From NCBI GenBank assembly GCA_907165135.1, contig OU015569.1, forward strand, positions 10,726,501 to 10,790,500: 64,000 bases of DNA. The letters are read 5' to 3'. Of this stretch, positions 44,484 to 56,144 are shown piece by piece (position 1 is the first letter of the stretch; each line of letters opens with the position of its first letter). The notes under the pieces are model-generated. The model did no database searches, had not been told where the DNA came from, and saw nothing but the letters and a program-made list of their open reading frames with translations. Source of the DNA: Oikopleura dioica. Taxonomy: Eukaryota; Chordata; Appendicularia; Copelata; Oikopleuridae. Position numbers and translations under genes: made by a program.

Positions 44484-45300
44484 TTTCCAAGACTACTCTG
44501 TTTGATGAACTCAGTTCGCGCTGACCCTTTTTTATACTTTTCAAATGGTTGATAAAACCTTTTTTACTTCTTACTTTTGGCGTTCTTGAATCGCGACATT
44601 AGTGGAAGTGTTTTATATTCAAGACTTTACTGTACAAACAAGCACTCTTTTTTATAAATAAATTCTGCAAAAAATACTCAAGCTTGTCCAATTTTATCAA
44701 TCACTTTCATGGAACAATTTATTTATGGCAGTTGCATTCTTAATTTAAAAGACACTCATAGTCATAGAGCTCTTCGAAATTATAGTTACAATCAATTTGA
44801 CAGTTTCAAATAGAAAATGCTAAAATGATGAGTTAGAAAAGGAATTCCATCGCAAATAAATTTAGTTTGTAAAAATATTTCCTGCATGAAAAAAGAGAAG
44901 ACTATTGATCTCGCTTTTTGATATTTTTATTGAAAACACCATGATTTTTGTACAGTGTAGCTCGAGGTTTAAAATTGGCACTCCCACATATGCCATTCAG
45001 ATTGTCGTGCCAGCAGGAATCAGCATTTGAGAAACAGTAAATAAAGAAAAAGAAGGTAGATGTTAAGTCCACATGTTATTAGTTAGAATATTTATATCAG
45101 ATTTTTTGGCTGTTATCCATTGTCCCAATACCACAAATTATTTTCGTGCGTATTTTTTTCGATAACATTTCCTATACTTGAGAGTCTGTATTATAGGCAG
45201 GTCAGGGCTTGGCGGGTAATTTGACATAAATAGACATCGTAATAATCGAGGAGGTTTTATATAAAAAATAGGGTCGAGTAAAAGTTAAGATTTGAATTAT
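44484..45300. other. Intergenic interval between convergent family copies C and D
   Basis: No gene. It contains a degenerate copy of the family 3' element after copy C (GACATTAGTGGAAGTGTT, 44595-44612, followed by ACTGTACA) and an intact one for copy D on the minus strand (44977-44994). Confidence 0.5.
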
Positions 45301-46262
45301 TTACTGGGACTCGACGAGTTCTTCTTTTATCTGCTCGTACTGGTTCATCATGCGAGTGGACACGTTCTCATCAGCCTAAGGAAAAGGTCGCTTTGAACCT
45401 CTGTTAGAGTTTGGTGCGCTTACGTCAATGAGATGGAGATCAGCGCAAATGGGCTCGTAGTAAAGTTCCAAACTGGCGTAGAATGCAAACTTGGCCTTGT
45501 TCTTCTCCGCGAGAGCTCGTTTCTCGAGTCGTTGTTGCTGAACGGATCATAATTAACTAACTCGGAAGGGACTGAGTTTACCTTTCTAAGCTCCTTGGCT
45601 TCCTTGGCTGCCGCCTTGCGCTCCTTCTTTTCCTGCTTCCTTTCGGCGCGTTTTGCCTCGTTTTCAGCTCGCTTTTCTTCTCGCCAGGCTTGCCAATCTT
45701 CCTTCTTTTGCTGCTTATTAGCTGCCTTTTCAGCCTTTTCCTCGGCTTTCTTTTTCTGTTTCTCATACTAAACAGCAGTTAGAAATTATTAATCTCTTAT
45801 TGGCTGCTGAAAAAACAGCGCCACCAAAAATGGTATATAACCTTTTCGAGTTCTTTCTCCAAGTTGCGAGCGACCATTCTAGCTTTGCCCTCAGCAAGGC
45901 TTTTTTCGTACTTTTCGAGGTACTGAGCGGTGAGTTTCTTCGCGGTCTTGTTCCAGGCAGCGTGTGCGACTGCGCTGACACCTGGACATTTGTCTTCACT
46001 TGGAAGACACTGGATTTTGCACTCTTTGCAAGCGCCACGGGCGGACAGAGACTCTCGGGGGTCAGTGTACCGGGTGCAAGTGATGTCGGAGTTACCGTGC
46101 CAGGCGTTGAAGTTGGCAAGCGCAACTAGAAATCAAATTTCATTGATTTGTTGTTGTTTTTTTATAACTCGAGGCACTGAGTTAGTCGTCTCTAAACTTA
46201 CCGTCACAATCTTGACAGACATCAGCGCTAGCAAAGGCGAAAAGTGATAAGGAAAGCTTCAT
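45301..46262 (-). CDS. Secreted Cys-head/K-E-rich helix family, copy D
   Basis: Five exons on the minus strand. The signal peptide is MKLSLSLFAFASA. The head is DVCQDCD, FNAWHGNSDITCTRYTDPRE, ACKECKIQCLPSEDKCPGVS. The helix reads KQQKKEDWQAWREEKRAENE. The conserved block is LEKRALAEKNKAKFAFYASL, ELYYEPICADLHLID, and the tail is ADENVSTRMMNQYEQIKEEL, unlike copies A-C. It has one more intron in the helix region than A-C (between LEKELEK and YEKQKKK), shared in position with copy E. A TATA-like CTATTTAAG lies upstream, but the CAAGTCCAAG element is not clear. Confidence 0.82.
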
Positions 46263-46936
46263 TTCTTTCTTTTTAGTTTATCACTTGTTGCTCGAAAAAG
46301 CAGAGTTCTTTAATCAAGACTGTCGCTTGATAATTTTGATGACCAAAATGAGATGCGCAGTGTCTTAAATAGCTTTGTCAGGTTCCAAAGAGTGGAGCTC
46401 CGGAGTCGGAGTTAATCCAAGGGAAAAGTAAGCAAATACCTAAAATAGAGGGCCAAAGAGTGAATGCCATTTTAAGCCCAACAGCGCCATCAATCGCCTT
46501 CAAAATAATTTTATTATCATCTTGAATGTTTTTACAATATTTCTTTCGCACTTTAAAACGTAGAAAAAAGAACTCCTTCTCTAAGAAAATACTGTATTTT
46601 TAAATAGATCATATCTTAGTTTTCTTCCGTTTTCTTTTCTCCAATTTCTTAACGGTGGCTTAGATAATTTTGAAGATTTGCGATGAAGCTGTTTTTGGAA
46701 AGATAGAATTGGAAAATACCAAAACAATCAGAAAAGAGTTCTTCACGGCGGTACAGCTGCGGAACTTCTAGTCTATCTTGATTAGTGCAATTTCCATCTC
46801 CGATTTTGATATCCAGCTGAGAAGCGCTGCGCTCTATCACCATCTATCTGATCGTCGGTGGTATAAAACTCCCACTTGCTTTGGACAACACAGCAAATTC
46901 AAAAATCATTCTACAGAAAATCCTCTTTTTCCAACA
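46263..46936. other. Intergenic promoter interval between divergent genes
   Basis: Holds the upstream regions of copy D (minus) and the intronless gene at 46937 (plus). GGTATAAAACTCCC at 46858-46871 is a clear TATA box for the latter. Confidence 0.5.
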
Positions 46937-47455
46937 ATGACCAACAACCGCGAGTTTCAAGACGCCTTTGTCAAGTACATGCAATCCCAAGTCGGAAAAA
47001 TGGTCGACCTTGAAAAACACGACGCCATGATTCGATCCTTTGGAGTAAAGCGAACCAGCAGAACGATTTACACCTTACAGGGCTGCAAGTTTAACTTTGA
47101 AGACGAGGACGTACGTCCAGCGAGCTTCAATGACGACGAGTCTCCAACGATTTCAGAGGACGACTTCGAGATCGATCAAGAAGCAATTGATAGACACGAA
47201 CGTATGTACCATGGTTCCAAACCTTCAACTCAGAAGAAGCGATCTTCTAAGAAGAAAGGTTCACTCAAGCCATCCAGACCACTCACTGACGAGGAGAGAG
47301 ACGCATTGTTCGGCAAGCCAAAAGACGTGACTACCAAGGTCAAATTGCCAAAAACTAAGAAGTCAACACAAGAAGAAGGCCAGCAGAAGAAGAAGAAAAA
47401 CAGCGGCAAGGCCCCGAACGCTATCCGAAAAACGAAGAAACCGTCTCGACTCTAA
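46937..47455 (+). CDS. Intronless Lys-rich protein of 172 residues
   Basis: A single exon, MTNNREFQDAFVKYMQSQVG at the start. The N-terminal part looks folded (MVDLEKHDAMIRSFGVKRTS, IYTLQGCKFNFEDED). An acidic stretch follows (ISEDDFEIDQEAIDRHERMY), then a Lys/Ser/Pro-rich basic tail with RPLTDEERDALFGKPKD. The basic tail suggests a nuclear or nucleic-acid-binding protein. Lack of introns in this intron-rich setting, together with a TATA box, suggests a retro-copied or tissue-specific gene. AATAAA lies at 47513-47518. Family not recognised. Confidence 0.7.
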   Translation: MTNNREFQDAFVKYMQSQVGKMVDLEKHDAMIRSFGVKRTSRTIYTLQGCKFNFEDEDVRPASFNDDESPTISEDDFEIDQEAIDRHERMYHGSKPSTQKKRSSKKKGSLKPSRPLTDEERDALFGKPKDVTTKVKLPKTKKSTQEEGQQKKKKNSGKAPNAIRKTKKPSRL

Positions 47456-47512
47456 TCACCAACTGACATTTCTGCTCCTTTTGTTATTTCTGTTTTTGCT
47501 TATGAATTCTTG

Positions 47513-47518
47513 AATAAA
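47513..47518 (+). terminator. Poly(A) signal of the intronless gene
   Basis: AATAAA 58 bases after the stop codon. Confidence 0.55.
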
Positions 47519-47814
47519 ACACTTTAATATAATTTGCTTTTCAATCTTTTTATTTTTTGGATTTCCAGTTCGAAGACTTAGAAGCAGGAGTCAGGAAAAC
47601 GGGTTTATTCAAACCTGACACTGACTTCTATTTAAGCTCAAGTGTGTACCTGGCGTCTTTCAAGAGCCAGAACTTTTAGAACTGACGGAGTATCATTTTG
47701 AGCAGGAGCAGGCTCCACGCCAGCGCAGTTTTGGTCCTTTTCGTTAATCCTTTTTCGTTATCTCCTTACCAGTATTTGGCGATCCCGGTGGCGCTTTGGT
47801 TTCATCTGTGCAGC

Positions 47815-47824
47815 CCATAAATAG
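47815..47824 (+). promoter_or_regulatory. TATA-like box of family copy E
   Basis: CCATAAATAG about 115 bases before the ATG; AAGTCCAAGTCCAAG follows it rather than precedes it, unlike copies A-C. Confidence 0.4.
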
Positions 47825-47938
47825 CCGCACGAAAGTCCAAGTCCAAGCTTCACATCCAACTTGGACCATCATTCTTGAATTCTTGCGATACGCAAAATCA
47901 AGCCCTTCTTTGACCTTTTTCGATCGAGCATCAAAAAC

Positions 47939-48955
47939 ATGAAGTTGAATCTTACTTTTTTGGCACTCGCCTTCGCCGGAAAATCGGATAAAAAATGCCG
48001 CGCGTGTGACGGTAAGACAGAGATAATAATACAGAGAATAAAGAGAGAGAAACGCAAAAAATTAAGATTTGATAAGTCGGTTTAATGATTGGCATAAAAA
48101 TCCAAATATGGTGTGCGATCGGTACACTTCTCCGAAGTTTATTGCCAAAGGAAATCTTAGAGGAGCTTGTAAGGATCGGTTATTTCACAAAAATAACTGC
48201 TTATTTGTAATCTATTTTACTTACAATAAAATTGAAAAATTGTTAACCGAAGTAAGGAATGCAAAATTCAATGCATCCCTAACGAGGACAAGTGCCCAGG
48301 AATCACAGACCTTCCAGCCGGATGGTGGCACAAGACTGGTGAGAAACTCATGAACCAATACGTCGATAAGGCAGCAGAACTGCACCAAGCTCGCCTCGAT
48401 TTGCGCGCCGCGAACAAGCTTGAAAAAGAGCTCGCCAAAGTGAGTTTTTGATTGAGTCCTTGTTGATCTCGAAAATGATTAATTTAATCATTTTGTGCTA
48501 GTACAATAAGCAGAAGAAGAAAATTGAAGAGCAGAAGGCGAAGGCTGAAAATAAAGCGTTCAAGAAGGCTGACTGGGAAGCATGGAGAGAAGACCAGCGA
48601 CAGAAAAATGAAGAAGCTCGTGCCCAGAAAAAACAGGAAAAGAAAGAACGTAAGGCAGCAGCCAAGGCCCTCAAGGAGCTCAAAAAGGTAAAGAAAATGG
48701 CGAAAAATAAAAGCTACAATTTTGGATGTTAGGAGCAACGACTTGCGAAGAGACTGCTTGCGGATCAAAATAAGGCACTCTTCGCGTTCTATGCAAGCCT
48801 TGAAGAGCACTATGAGCCAGTCTGCCCGGACCTTTACCTGATTGAAGGCATCCAAAACGAGGTAACAAGTACTCAATGATAATCAAATTTTACAATTCTT
48901 ATTTCAGACTGTGGTTGCAAGAAAATACGAGAATTTTCTCCGAACACTTGCGTAA
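47939..48955 (+). CDS. Secreted Cys-head/K-E-rich helix family, copy E
   Basis: Six exons on the plus strand. The signal peptide is MKLNLTFLALAFA, the head KCRACD, FNDWHKNPNMVCDRYTSPKF, ACKECKIQCIPNEDKCPGIT. The helix reads KADWEAWREDQRQKNEEARA. The conserved block is LAKRLLADQNKALFAFYASL, EEHYEPVCPDLYLIEG, and the tail TVVARKYENFLRTLA. An additional 83-base intron (48174-48256) splits the ACK-ECK motif. It has no GT-AG ends that keep the frame, reads as GA-AG, and is flanked by the direct repeat GTAAGGA. No other family copy has an intron there. This is the most diverged copy. Confidence 0.8.
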
Positions 48956-49486
48956 ACTGATAAAGAAATTTGCGCATCTCTGTAAATATCCTCGAAAACG
49001 ACTCCAGTTTGGTGATCTTCTGAACAACTGTTTTTATCCTGTAGGGCCTCTTATACTTTAATAAATTAACTTTCTAAGCACAAAGACTTTGCAAGACTTT
49101 CATAGTACGATGCATCGCTTATCGACTCAGCTAAGTGTTGCTAAGCAAATACTCTAGGCATGTTTTCCTGTTGACAGTGAATCTGTTATCTGAGTCCGTT
49201 TCTCCAATTCCGCCCGTGTCGCATTCGATAAGCTCTTCGAGCAATATTTATCTTGTGTTACCAAGCAACAGTGCTTAGTTCCACCTTTTATATTGTCTCT
49301 AGAACCCAGTGTGTGCCCAAAAGTGCTTAACAAAGCCGGCGCCTTGGGCCCAGAGCGAAACTGGTTGATGGAAGAGAACGTGTCCTCGGCAAACTGAAAA
49401 AAATCAACAAGATTATCTTTCTCTAGAATCTACAAAGAGTCCTTTGTTATCCCTGATAACGAGAAAATCTCCAGTTTCACGATAAA
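48956..49486. other. Intergenic interval
   Basis: No gene supported. AATAAA at about 49060 fits the end of copy E. Confidence 0.35.
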
Positions 49487-52400
49487 ATGAGCTCCGATGT
49501 GGAGCCAAAGTCGGGCATACCAGGTTTGTTATGGGCCAAACAAATCATAAAATCAATAGCTATTCATATATAAAAAAAATAAAAATTAAGCAGTTATGTC
49601 ACTATAAGAAGACTTTGATTCTGTTTTCGTGTCTTTAAAATAGTCTAGACTCGCTGCTCCGAACATTACGGGCGAATTCGGAGTCCCACTTCCGCCCGGC
49701 GCAAGAAGAGCTTGAGACTGGCTCCCTAAAACCTGATGGCGCCTGGAATTACAGAAGTCAGCGCTCGAAGCTTAGCCACCTTATCAAAGCTCCTCCTAGC
49801 CACAGTGGGCAGGTTGGCAGCCGCGACATTTCCTTCCTCCAAGACAAAGCAAACATGGACCACGGCTCTTCAGCGAATATCGACGATTCTATCATCCCAA
49901 AGAACTTCCATGTTATCAAAAGCAAACGTGTCATCGGACTTGATGCTAAATCCGGTCCCTACAGGTTAATTCAAATATAGATTCAAGCATAGAATTGATC
50001 AAAAATTAGAACAACTTTGGAAGATGGGCTCAACCGTCTTCGCGTGTTTCCTTCTCTTCAACCTAATCGGCGAGTAGACGCAATAATGCTCAACGAAGCA
50101 ATGGATAAAATGCTGGCCGAATTGACCACCAAGCCAAAGACAGCTGCTGGCGAAGGCAACCAGGGACATATTCACGACGTTCTTGACACGATCAAGAAGG
50201 AGCAGGATATTTACGACGTCGTTTTTTACGAAATCATTCGCCAGGTGACCGTCGATTGCAAAGAGCGTGGCCAACTCTTGTCAAAACTGAGGAGGGCCTA
50301 CTCTGATCTGCTTGGAAGGATTCCGGAATATGTCGGGGGAATTCACTCAGAGTGTAAGTAAAATTATCTTTCTCCCAACATTTTCATTTTGATAGTGATC
50401 GCTCAAAGAGTTTTGGACGGAAAACTGACATCGCAAATTCTCTTTTTCAAGAGCGAAATCGACCGACTCGGCAATGAACTCCAAATTGTCAAAGATCACG
50501 ACAAGTCGATCAGCGAAGAAGCGGAAACTAGTAAAAAAGAGCTTCAGTACGCGATGAGCGAATCGGCCAAGAGTGCTGCAGTTTTGGAGGAGTATCATCA
50601 GCTGTACGAATTGCAGAGAGAACGACTTCAGAAACATATAAAAAAGATTACGACGGAACGCGAGATCTGGAACACGGCTGCTTATTCACTGGCAATCAAA
50701 CTTGTCGATGAAAATGAGTTGTCTGTTGCGCGGAGAATTTACGTATCAGAACGAGCTTGGTCAAAACTCGCCCGGCACTTTGCCGTCTTTTTGGCAGAGC
50801 GAGATTCGAACGATTTGAATCTTCTGCAAATGGAGGTGCATAGATGGCGCGACACAGCTTCAAATTTGAAGAGATTGAGCCAAACGAAGAATAATAAGGC
50901 TCGTGAGCTTGCAAAAGAGCTTTTCCAAGAGCTCGCAAAAGTGATGGAAGAATTTAAGAAAAAGTTCATCTACATCGACTTTGCTGGTGGGCGTCGAGCA
51001 AAAGAGCCCGATCTAAACAGCGCAGATCAGCTGATCGAAGATTTTGAATTTGTTACCATCAAACTAGGCAAATTCATTCATACATTCGACAACTCCGATC
51101 CATTGGCAGGCAAGTGCGGGAAGTATCTCGAAGACATGGAGCAGCGGCTAAACAACTGGACAGACATCGCCGTTGAAATTTACTCTCGTCATCGATCGCC
51201 TACGGATCAGAAGCATGCACAGCACAATATCATGACAGACTTGAACGAAAAGATCATTCGATATCACCATCAAATGGTCGACAAAAACACAGGGCAGGAT
51301 TTTTCAATAAATAAAAACAATATTGACTGAAAGTATAATTTAATAAATCCGAAGCTGAGGTGAAAATGGCATTGTCCAGCGAGCATCAACGATCAACACC
51401 GGCTTGAATTTGTTGAAAGCTAAGATTGGACAGGAGTCGTTCAACGAAGAAGTTTGGCTTGACATTGTTGACACTGCAGATGGATTCATCGATGTCTTCT
51501 CTGACATCATCCAGTTTATTGGAAATCTTCGTGGCGCGGAAGAGCCTGCTGTTGAGGTCGACTCAATGGAGGCGTTCAATGATGTAACGAAATGGATGAG
51601 AACATCTGTGGATGGAATCGAAGCTGAAAACACCAAGATCACAGCATTGATAGATTCCCTTAGCAACGATCAACTGCTGTGGATGTCGTCTAGTCTGGTT
51701 AACTTGGTGCCTGACAGGTCTAACTGCACGCTGCTACGCGATATAAGCTGTCCAATTATGGTAAATCATTCTTTCTTTTGAGTGAGAACGGTCCATGTTC
51801 TTTTAAAGCTTAGGCACTTAGGCGAGAAGCACTTTAATTTTAACCAAAAGCGATACTACTTGTCTGAAAATGATATGTTAAGGCGACGCCTGAGACACTT
51901 GTAGCGGATCAACAGGAGCTATCCGATCGGTGTTTAGACTTGACAAGCTACTTGGAAAAGTGCGTCATCGGACTCGTGCTAGAAAACACGCGTATCAATA
52001 CCCAGCAACAACGTTTAAGGATTTGGATACTTATCTAATAAGCAGATTTCTGTCTTACAGTGAAGTACTCGAAATAGAGAAATGACTGAAATGGAGAGCG
52101 CCTTATCCGACGAACATTTAGATGGCAGCGATGCCGAAGGAGAATCCTTTCCAAAGCAGGAAGCTCCGCCTGTTCTCGATGATTTACCCGAGCCCGAAGT
52201 CCAAGAAGAAGAAGGGGATAATCTAGAACTCCAAATGAAAGCGTTTAAAGGTGCACTAGTTATTGTTTTCTATTCAAACTCTTATTCTAGAGGAGGCTAT
52301 CGAGTGGGAACGAGCTGCCGTCTTCCTTGCCGAAGCTTTGCAAACACTCATCGACGAGAAAAAGACAAAAGATCCGTCTTTGGTTCTCGAAGAAGGTACG

Positions 52401-53116
52401 TTTTGAAATTTTTTCTGATTCACAAGAAAACCAAGGAAAGTTGAACACAATCAACTACAATTTCGAAGAAGCGGAAGCTCATTTTGCGCGCAATCTCTAC
52501 ATTGTTTCCGGCAATGAAAACATCACTCTTCGGTAAGACTAATCGAAAATTGCCATTCGACTTAGTTCTCAGGGATGTGGATAGACCTGTTGGTACACAT
52601 GACGACGGCCTTTCCAATCCAAAGACAGAGGAATCAGACAACAAGCTCTCAGCACTCGGCTCAGTTGAAGTCCTCCAACAGGAATTAATGCTTTCCGAAG
52701 AACGAGCACTACGGGCGGAAGAAAAAGTGGAAGAACTTGAGGGAATTCTACTAGCTATTCGTCAAAAAGAAACTGAGGGTTTTTACTTTTTGTCTGATGA
52801 TAAGGTAACGAAATTTCAGAAAAACGAGAAGCCGAAAGAAGTCCGGAGGAGAAGAAAAAACGAGAACAAGAAGAAGCCAAGAAAGTGGAACCTCCGAAAG
52901 CGCCTCCCGTTTTGACTGCTCCTAGAATCGCTAAGCCGACAACAACAGCCTCAGAGGTAATAAAATGTTTCTGTTACTTATCAAAATATGATTTCAAAGC
53001 TCGTCGTGCCCACGAGTACTCAAAGGCCCCGATCGCCAGGAGGAGCCAACTCGCGGCCTAACTCTGCGAATCCAAAGAAGGGCCAACCAAAAAAACGAAC
53101 AACGACGAGAAAATGA
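49487..53116 (+). CDS. AXDND1: Axonemal dynein light chain domain protein (AXDND1-like)
   Basis: About a dozen exons join in frame. The start is MSSDVEPKSGIPDSLLRTLR. The diagnostic region is KEQDIYDVVFYEIIRQVTVD, CKERGQLLSKLRRAYSDLLG, RIPEYVGGIH, typical of AXDND1 and related to axonemal dynein p28. Long coiled coil follows, then an acidic part (LDDLPEPEVQEEEGDNLELQ), more coiled coil (LQQELMLSEERALRAEEKVE) and a basic Pro-rich tail. The family acts in cilia and sperm flagella. A GA-AG intron (51298-51379) is needed after NTGQ. Near 52070 the junction is ambiguous: one acceptor (CAGTGAAG) keeps one long gene, another (TTACAG) ends the protein at TGA overlapping an ATG at 52081. I prefer the single gene, since coiled coil continues. 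Confidence 0.82.
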
Positions 53117-53409
53117 ACTCGTCGGATGACCTTTTCTTCAACATCTGTATTAATAAATTAAATTGCATGACTACGGCAGCGTTTGTCTTCAAAGTATCTA
53201 TCTAAGCAAAGAAATCAACAAGGATCAATCAAGTGGTATTTACTCACTGAAACAAGTAGCATTTTGAAATTTGAAACGGTTTATTGAAATTTAGAAAATG
53301 TTTTGAAGAATGTTACTGAAGGGAAAATTTAGAAGATGAATGAGAAATTAATGGTCAGTAAATTAGAAGTGTCTTTTTTTTAATTTTTTCCATGTTTTTT
53401 TTTTCTCAG
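53117..53409. other. Short interval between convergent genes
   Basis: Holds AATAAA (about 53151) for the AXDND1-like gene and the 3' UTR of the minus-strand gene. Nothing else seen. Confidence 0.4.
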
Positions 53410-53766
53410 CTATCTCAAAGAGTCCACTGGGGTCGGTATCGGTGTTCCGTGCACAGGACAAGTGCTCTGACCCGCTGCTGCGTTCATTGGCTGGATGGTT
53501 TTCATCTTCTTTCTATCCTCTTCTGTAGCTCTTTGTCTGGCACGGGTCATCTCGGCTATTCTAGCTTCTCCTCGTTGCTGTTCTCGTCTCTGTTTGAATT
53601 CGTCAAAAAAAGATGGATTGAAGATGAAGTCGCAAAGGACAAGTGGAAAAGCGAATCCAAGGACGACAGAAACCAATGTGATGAAAATGGAAAGACCAAG
53701 TCTGAAGCCTTCCGCAAATTCAGTTTGAATTGAAGGATAAGTCGATGTAGCAGGTATCATAAACAT
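53410..53766 (-). CDS. Small single-pass membrane protein
   Basis: A single exon of 118 codons. After MFMIPATSTYPSIQTEFAEG comes one hydrophobic segment (GLSIFITLVSVVLGFAFPLV), then a cytosolic-type charged helix (FFDEFKQRREQQRGEARIAE) and a Pro/Thr tail. No signal peptide cleavage site is obvious, so the segment is probably a membrane anchor near the N-terminus. A TATA box lies about 65-75 bases upstream. Family not recognised. Confidence 0.65.
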   Translation of the reverse strand: MFMIPATSTYPSIQTEFAEGFRLGLSIFITLVSVVLGFAFPLVLCDFIFNPSFFDEFKQRREQQRGEARIAEMTRARQRATEEDRKKMKTIQPMNAAAGQSTCPVHGTPIPTPVDSLR

Positions 53767-53827
53767 CTCTCAAGCAAAATATCAGAAGCTTTCAAAAATG
53801 AGTTTTTTTAATAATGCGTGGAGTGGC

Positions 53828-53841
53828 GCATTTATATACGC
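53828..53841 (-). promoter_or_regulatory. TATA box of the small membrane protein gene
   Basis: CGTATATAAATGCG on the minus strand upstream of the start codon at 53766. Confidence 0.6.
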
Positions 53842-54124
53842 CACAAATATCATTCATGAAAAATATCCATTCCATTGGAAAGAGCACGACCATAAACGAT
53901 CACGATTGAGAACTCCCAATACTAAAGTAAGTTATCGGCAATAACTAAACATTCAGCTTATCATGTTTATTCTCCTCATTCAAATGCTTCTCTGGGTTCC
54001 TTGATAAATAAGAAACGTTAAGAAGAAAAAGCCCTTCAAGATAATTTCAAGGTCTTTTGCGTAAAGCCGCGTTTGAACTTTCCTTTATTCAATAATGAAA
54101 ATATTGCAAGAGTTTTGGTGAAGA

Positions 54125-55815
54125 TTAAGTCGTTTCAAAGGCGATGTCTTTTCTTTTTCTTTCATTTTCTGATATGACAGTCGCTGCAGAAGTTGACGCG
54201 ATGATACCCACTTAAAATCGAGGCTAGATGAAAACAAATGCGAGCTAAGTTACCTTCTGTAATAGCAGCAGTGACGAGCGAAGCGGGTATAACATCTTGA
54301 ACGATATTGGCGAAGGTAATGTGTTCGTTGATAGGAAACTCGCGTATCTCGTTTTTAATGTCGAGCGCGTTGATTGCACAGCGGTCCTCGAACTTGTATG
54401 TTTCGCAGCAGACAAGTACCGGCACTAACAAGACGAATAAGTCATCATAAATCGTTAATTGTGATTAACCTTGGTCCTCGTTTGCCACGCAAGCGACAGT
54501 TCCGCAACCCTTTGCACCAACAACTGATCCATTGGCTAAAAGAGAGCGTGCTCCAATAATGACTACATCGGTCTGCTTCATCATATACGACAGGCCAGCA
54601 ATAGTTGAATACTTTGTTTGTATTCCAGCCTCTATAATTCCATTTAGCAATGAAATCTAATATATTATTTCTCTCACCAGTAAGACACTGAAGAACTCTC
54701 TTCCCACTGAAACTCGGCTCTGTGTCGACTACAATGACCTCAAACTTCCTCCCCAGTCTGCTTGCCTTCTCGAAAATGCGCACCATGTTCATCCCGTCGC
54801 CGAAAGTCAATACAGTAGAATTGTCAGTGATCAAGTTGAAAGTCTCGTTGGCGATTGTCGCCTCAGCCTCATCAACGCGCATTTTCCAGAAGAGCTGCAA
54901 CTCTTCGTGGAGAAACTCTTTGAACTCGGCCAAGTTCTTGTCGCGCGCCTGTCGAGAACGAGCGGCTTCCTTGACGATGTCTACTAGACAAGCCTCGCTG
55001 CGCGTCATCGGGTGGCACTTGGAGATGAAGTTGATGTTAGGATTCAACTCGGAGATGAAGTTCTGCTGAATAGAGACGCGATGATGTTGCTTCAACTCGT
55101 CGTTAAAGTTACGCCCGTCGAAGTCGTCGATGAATAATTCCAGGGCGCGCTTCAATTTCTCTGCCATCTCCCGTTCGTCGATTTTGGACAGATGAGCTGC
55201 CTTGAAACCGAGGCGAACGATGGCTCTGTGCAGCTGATTCGGCGCTATAAAACATGAAAAACTTAACTTTCTGTAGCAAAATCTCGATTCGTGATTTCTT
55301 AACCTCTAAATATTGTTTATAACGCCTCCTGTGTTGGATTTTTCGTAATGCCGCGGGAGAACATGTCTTTTCTGCCAAAACCCATCGTTTGAATTGTGTC
55401 TTTGATTCCTGCCGTGTTGCGCATGTAGGTAAACAGTGGCTCAGTAAGCTCAACCTGCGACTGTTGCGTCTTAGTCGTCTTCAAAAGTCGACGAGGGTCA
55501 ATGGACTGAGACTCGGAGATCTTACGCGTGCGGCCGGGGACTCCTTCTGCTTGGAGCGCTGCAACTTGAGGCACGGGTGATGCCGCCTGTAAATGAAATG
55601 AGCACAGTGGGTCGAGTTAAAAAGCTTTCCTTGGGGACAGGTGATGCCTGACGCACTGGCGCTTCTTCTTGCTTCTTTTTCATCGCTTCTTCTTTCTTCC
55701 GCATTGCCTCGGCCTTTTTCGCTTCGACGTCGACACCCTTGTCTCCAACAACTTTTGCTCGACGAGCCGCCTTTTCCAGCTTCTTCTTTTCTTTTGCACT
55801 CAATTCCTTCGTCAT
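54125..55815 (-). CDS. EIF2B4: Translation initiation factor eIF-2B subunit delta
   Basis: Six exons are inferred on the minus strand. The basic N-terminus is MTKELSAKEKKKLEKAARRA, as in eIF2B delta. The catalytic-type Rossmann half shows NSTVLTFGDGMNMVRIFEKA, FEVIVVDTEPSFSGKRVLQC, DVVIIGARSLLANGSVVGAK, VPVLVCCETYKFEDR and VQDVIPASLVTAAITEVGII. eIF2B is the guanine-nucleotide exchange factor for eIF2, and the delta subunit belongs to its regulatory core. The first intron (55587-55629) reads only as GA-AG (after SPVPK). The junction before PNQLHRAIVRLGF, near 55250-55320, is uncertain because no GT-AG pair gives the right frame cleanly. The C-terminus extends as a charged tail ending FETT. Confidence 0.9.
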
Positions 55816-56144
55816 TTTCAGACTCTAAAAAGGATAAAGAAAGATTAGTTTTGTGTTTCGTGCGTCTGTTTATCCGTATTGAAAGCACATGGAAATGTGT
55901 ACGAGTATAATGATACTATCATAAAAATGACAGTATTACTGTTAAAATAAATGGGGCATGGTAAGTGTTTTTGGCAATTAACTTTTGTTCATCTTTTAAC
56001 TTAGATAATACCTAGATTTTTTTTATTTTATATTTCGTGAACTGTTTATCCTTAAAAAATAATGGTGTGCGCATGGTGGTAAATGAACTAGATATAAGCA
56101 TAACTTGTTCTTGAACTTTTGGAGCATCGATGAAAGAGATAGAT

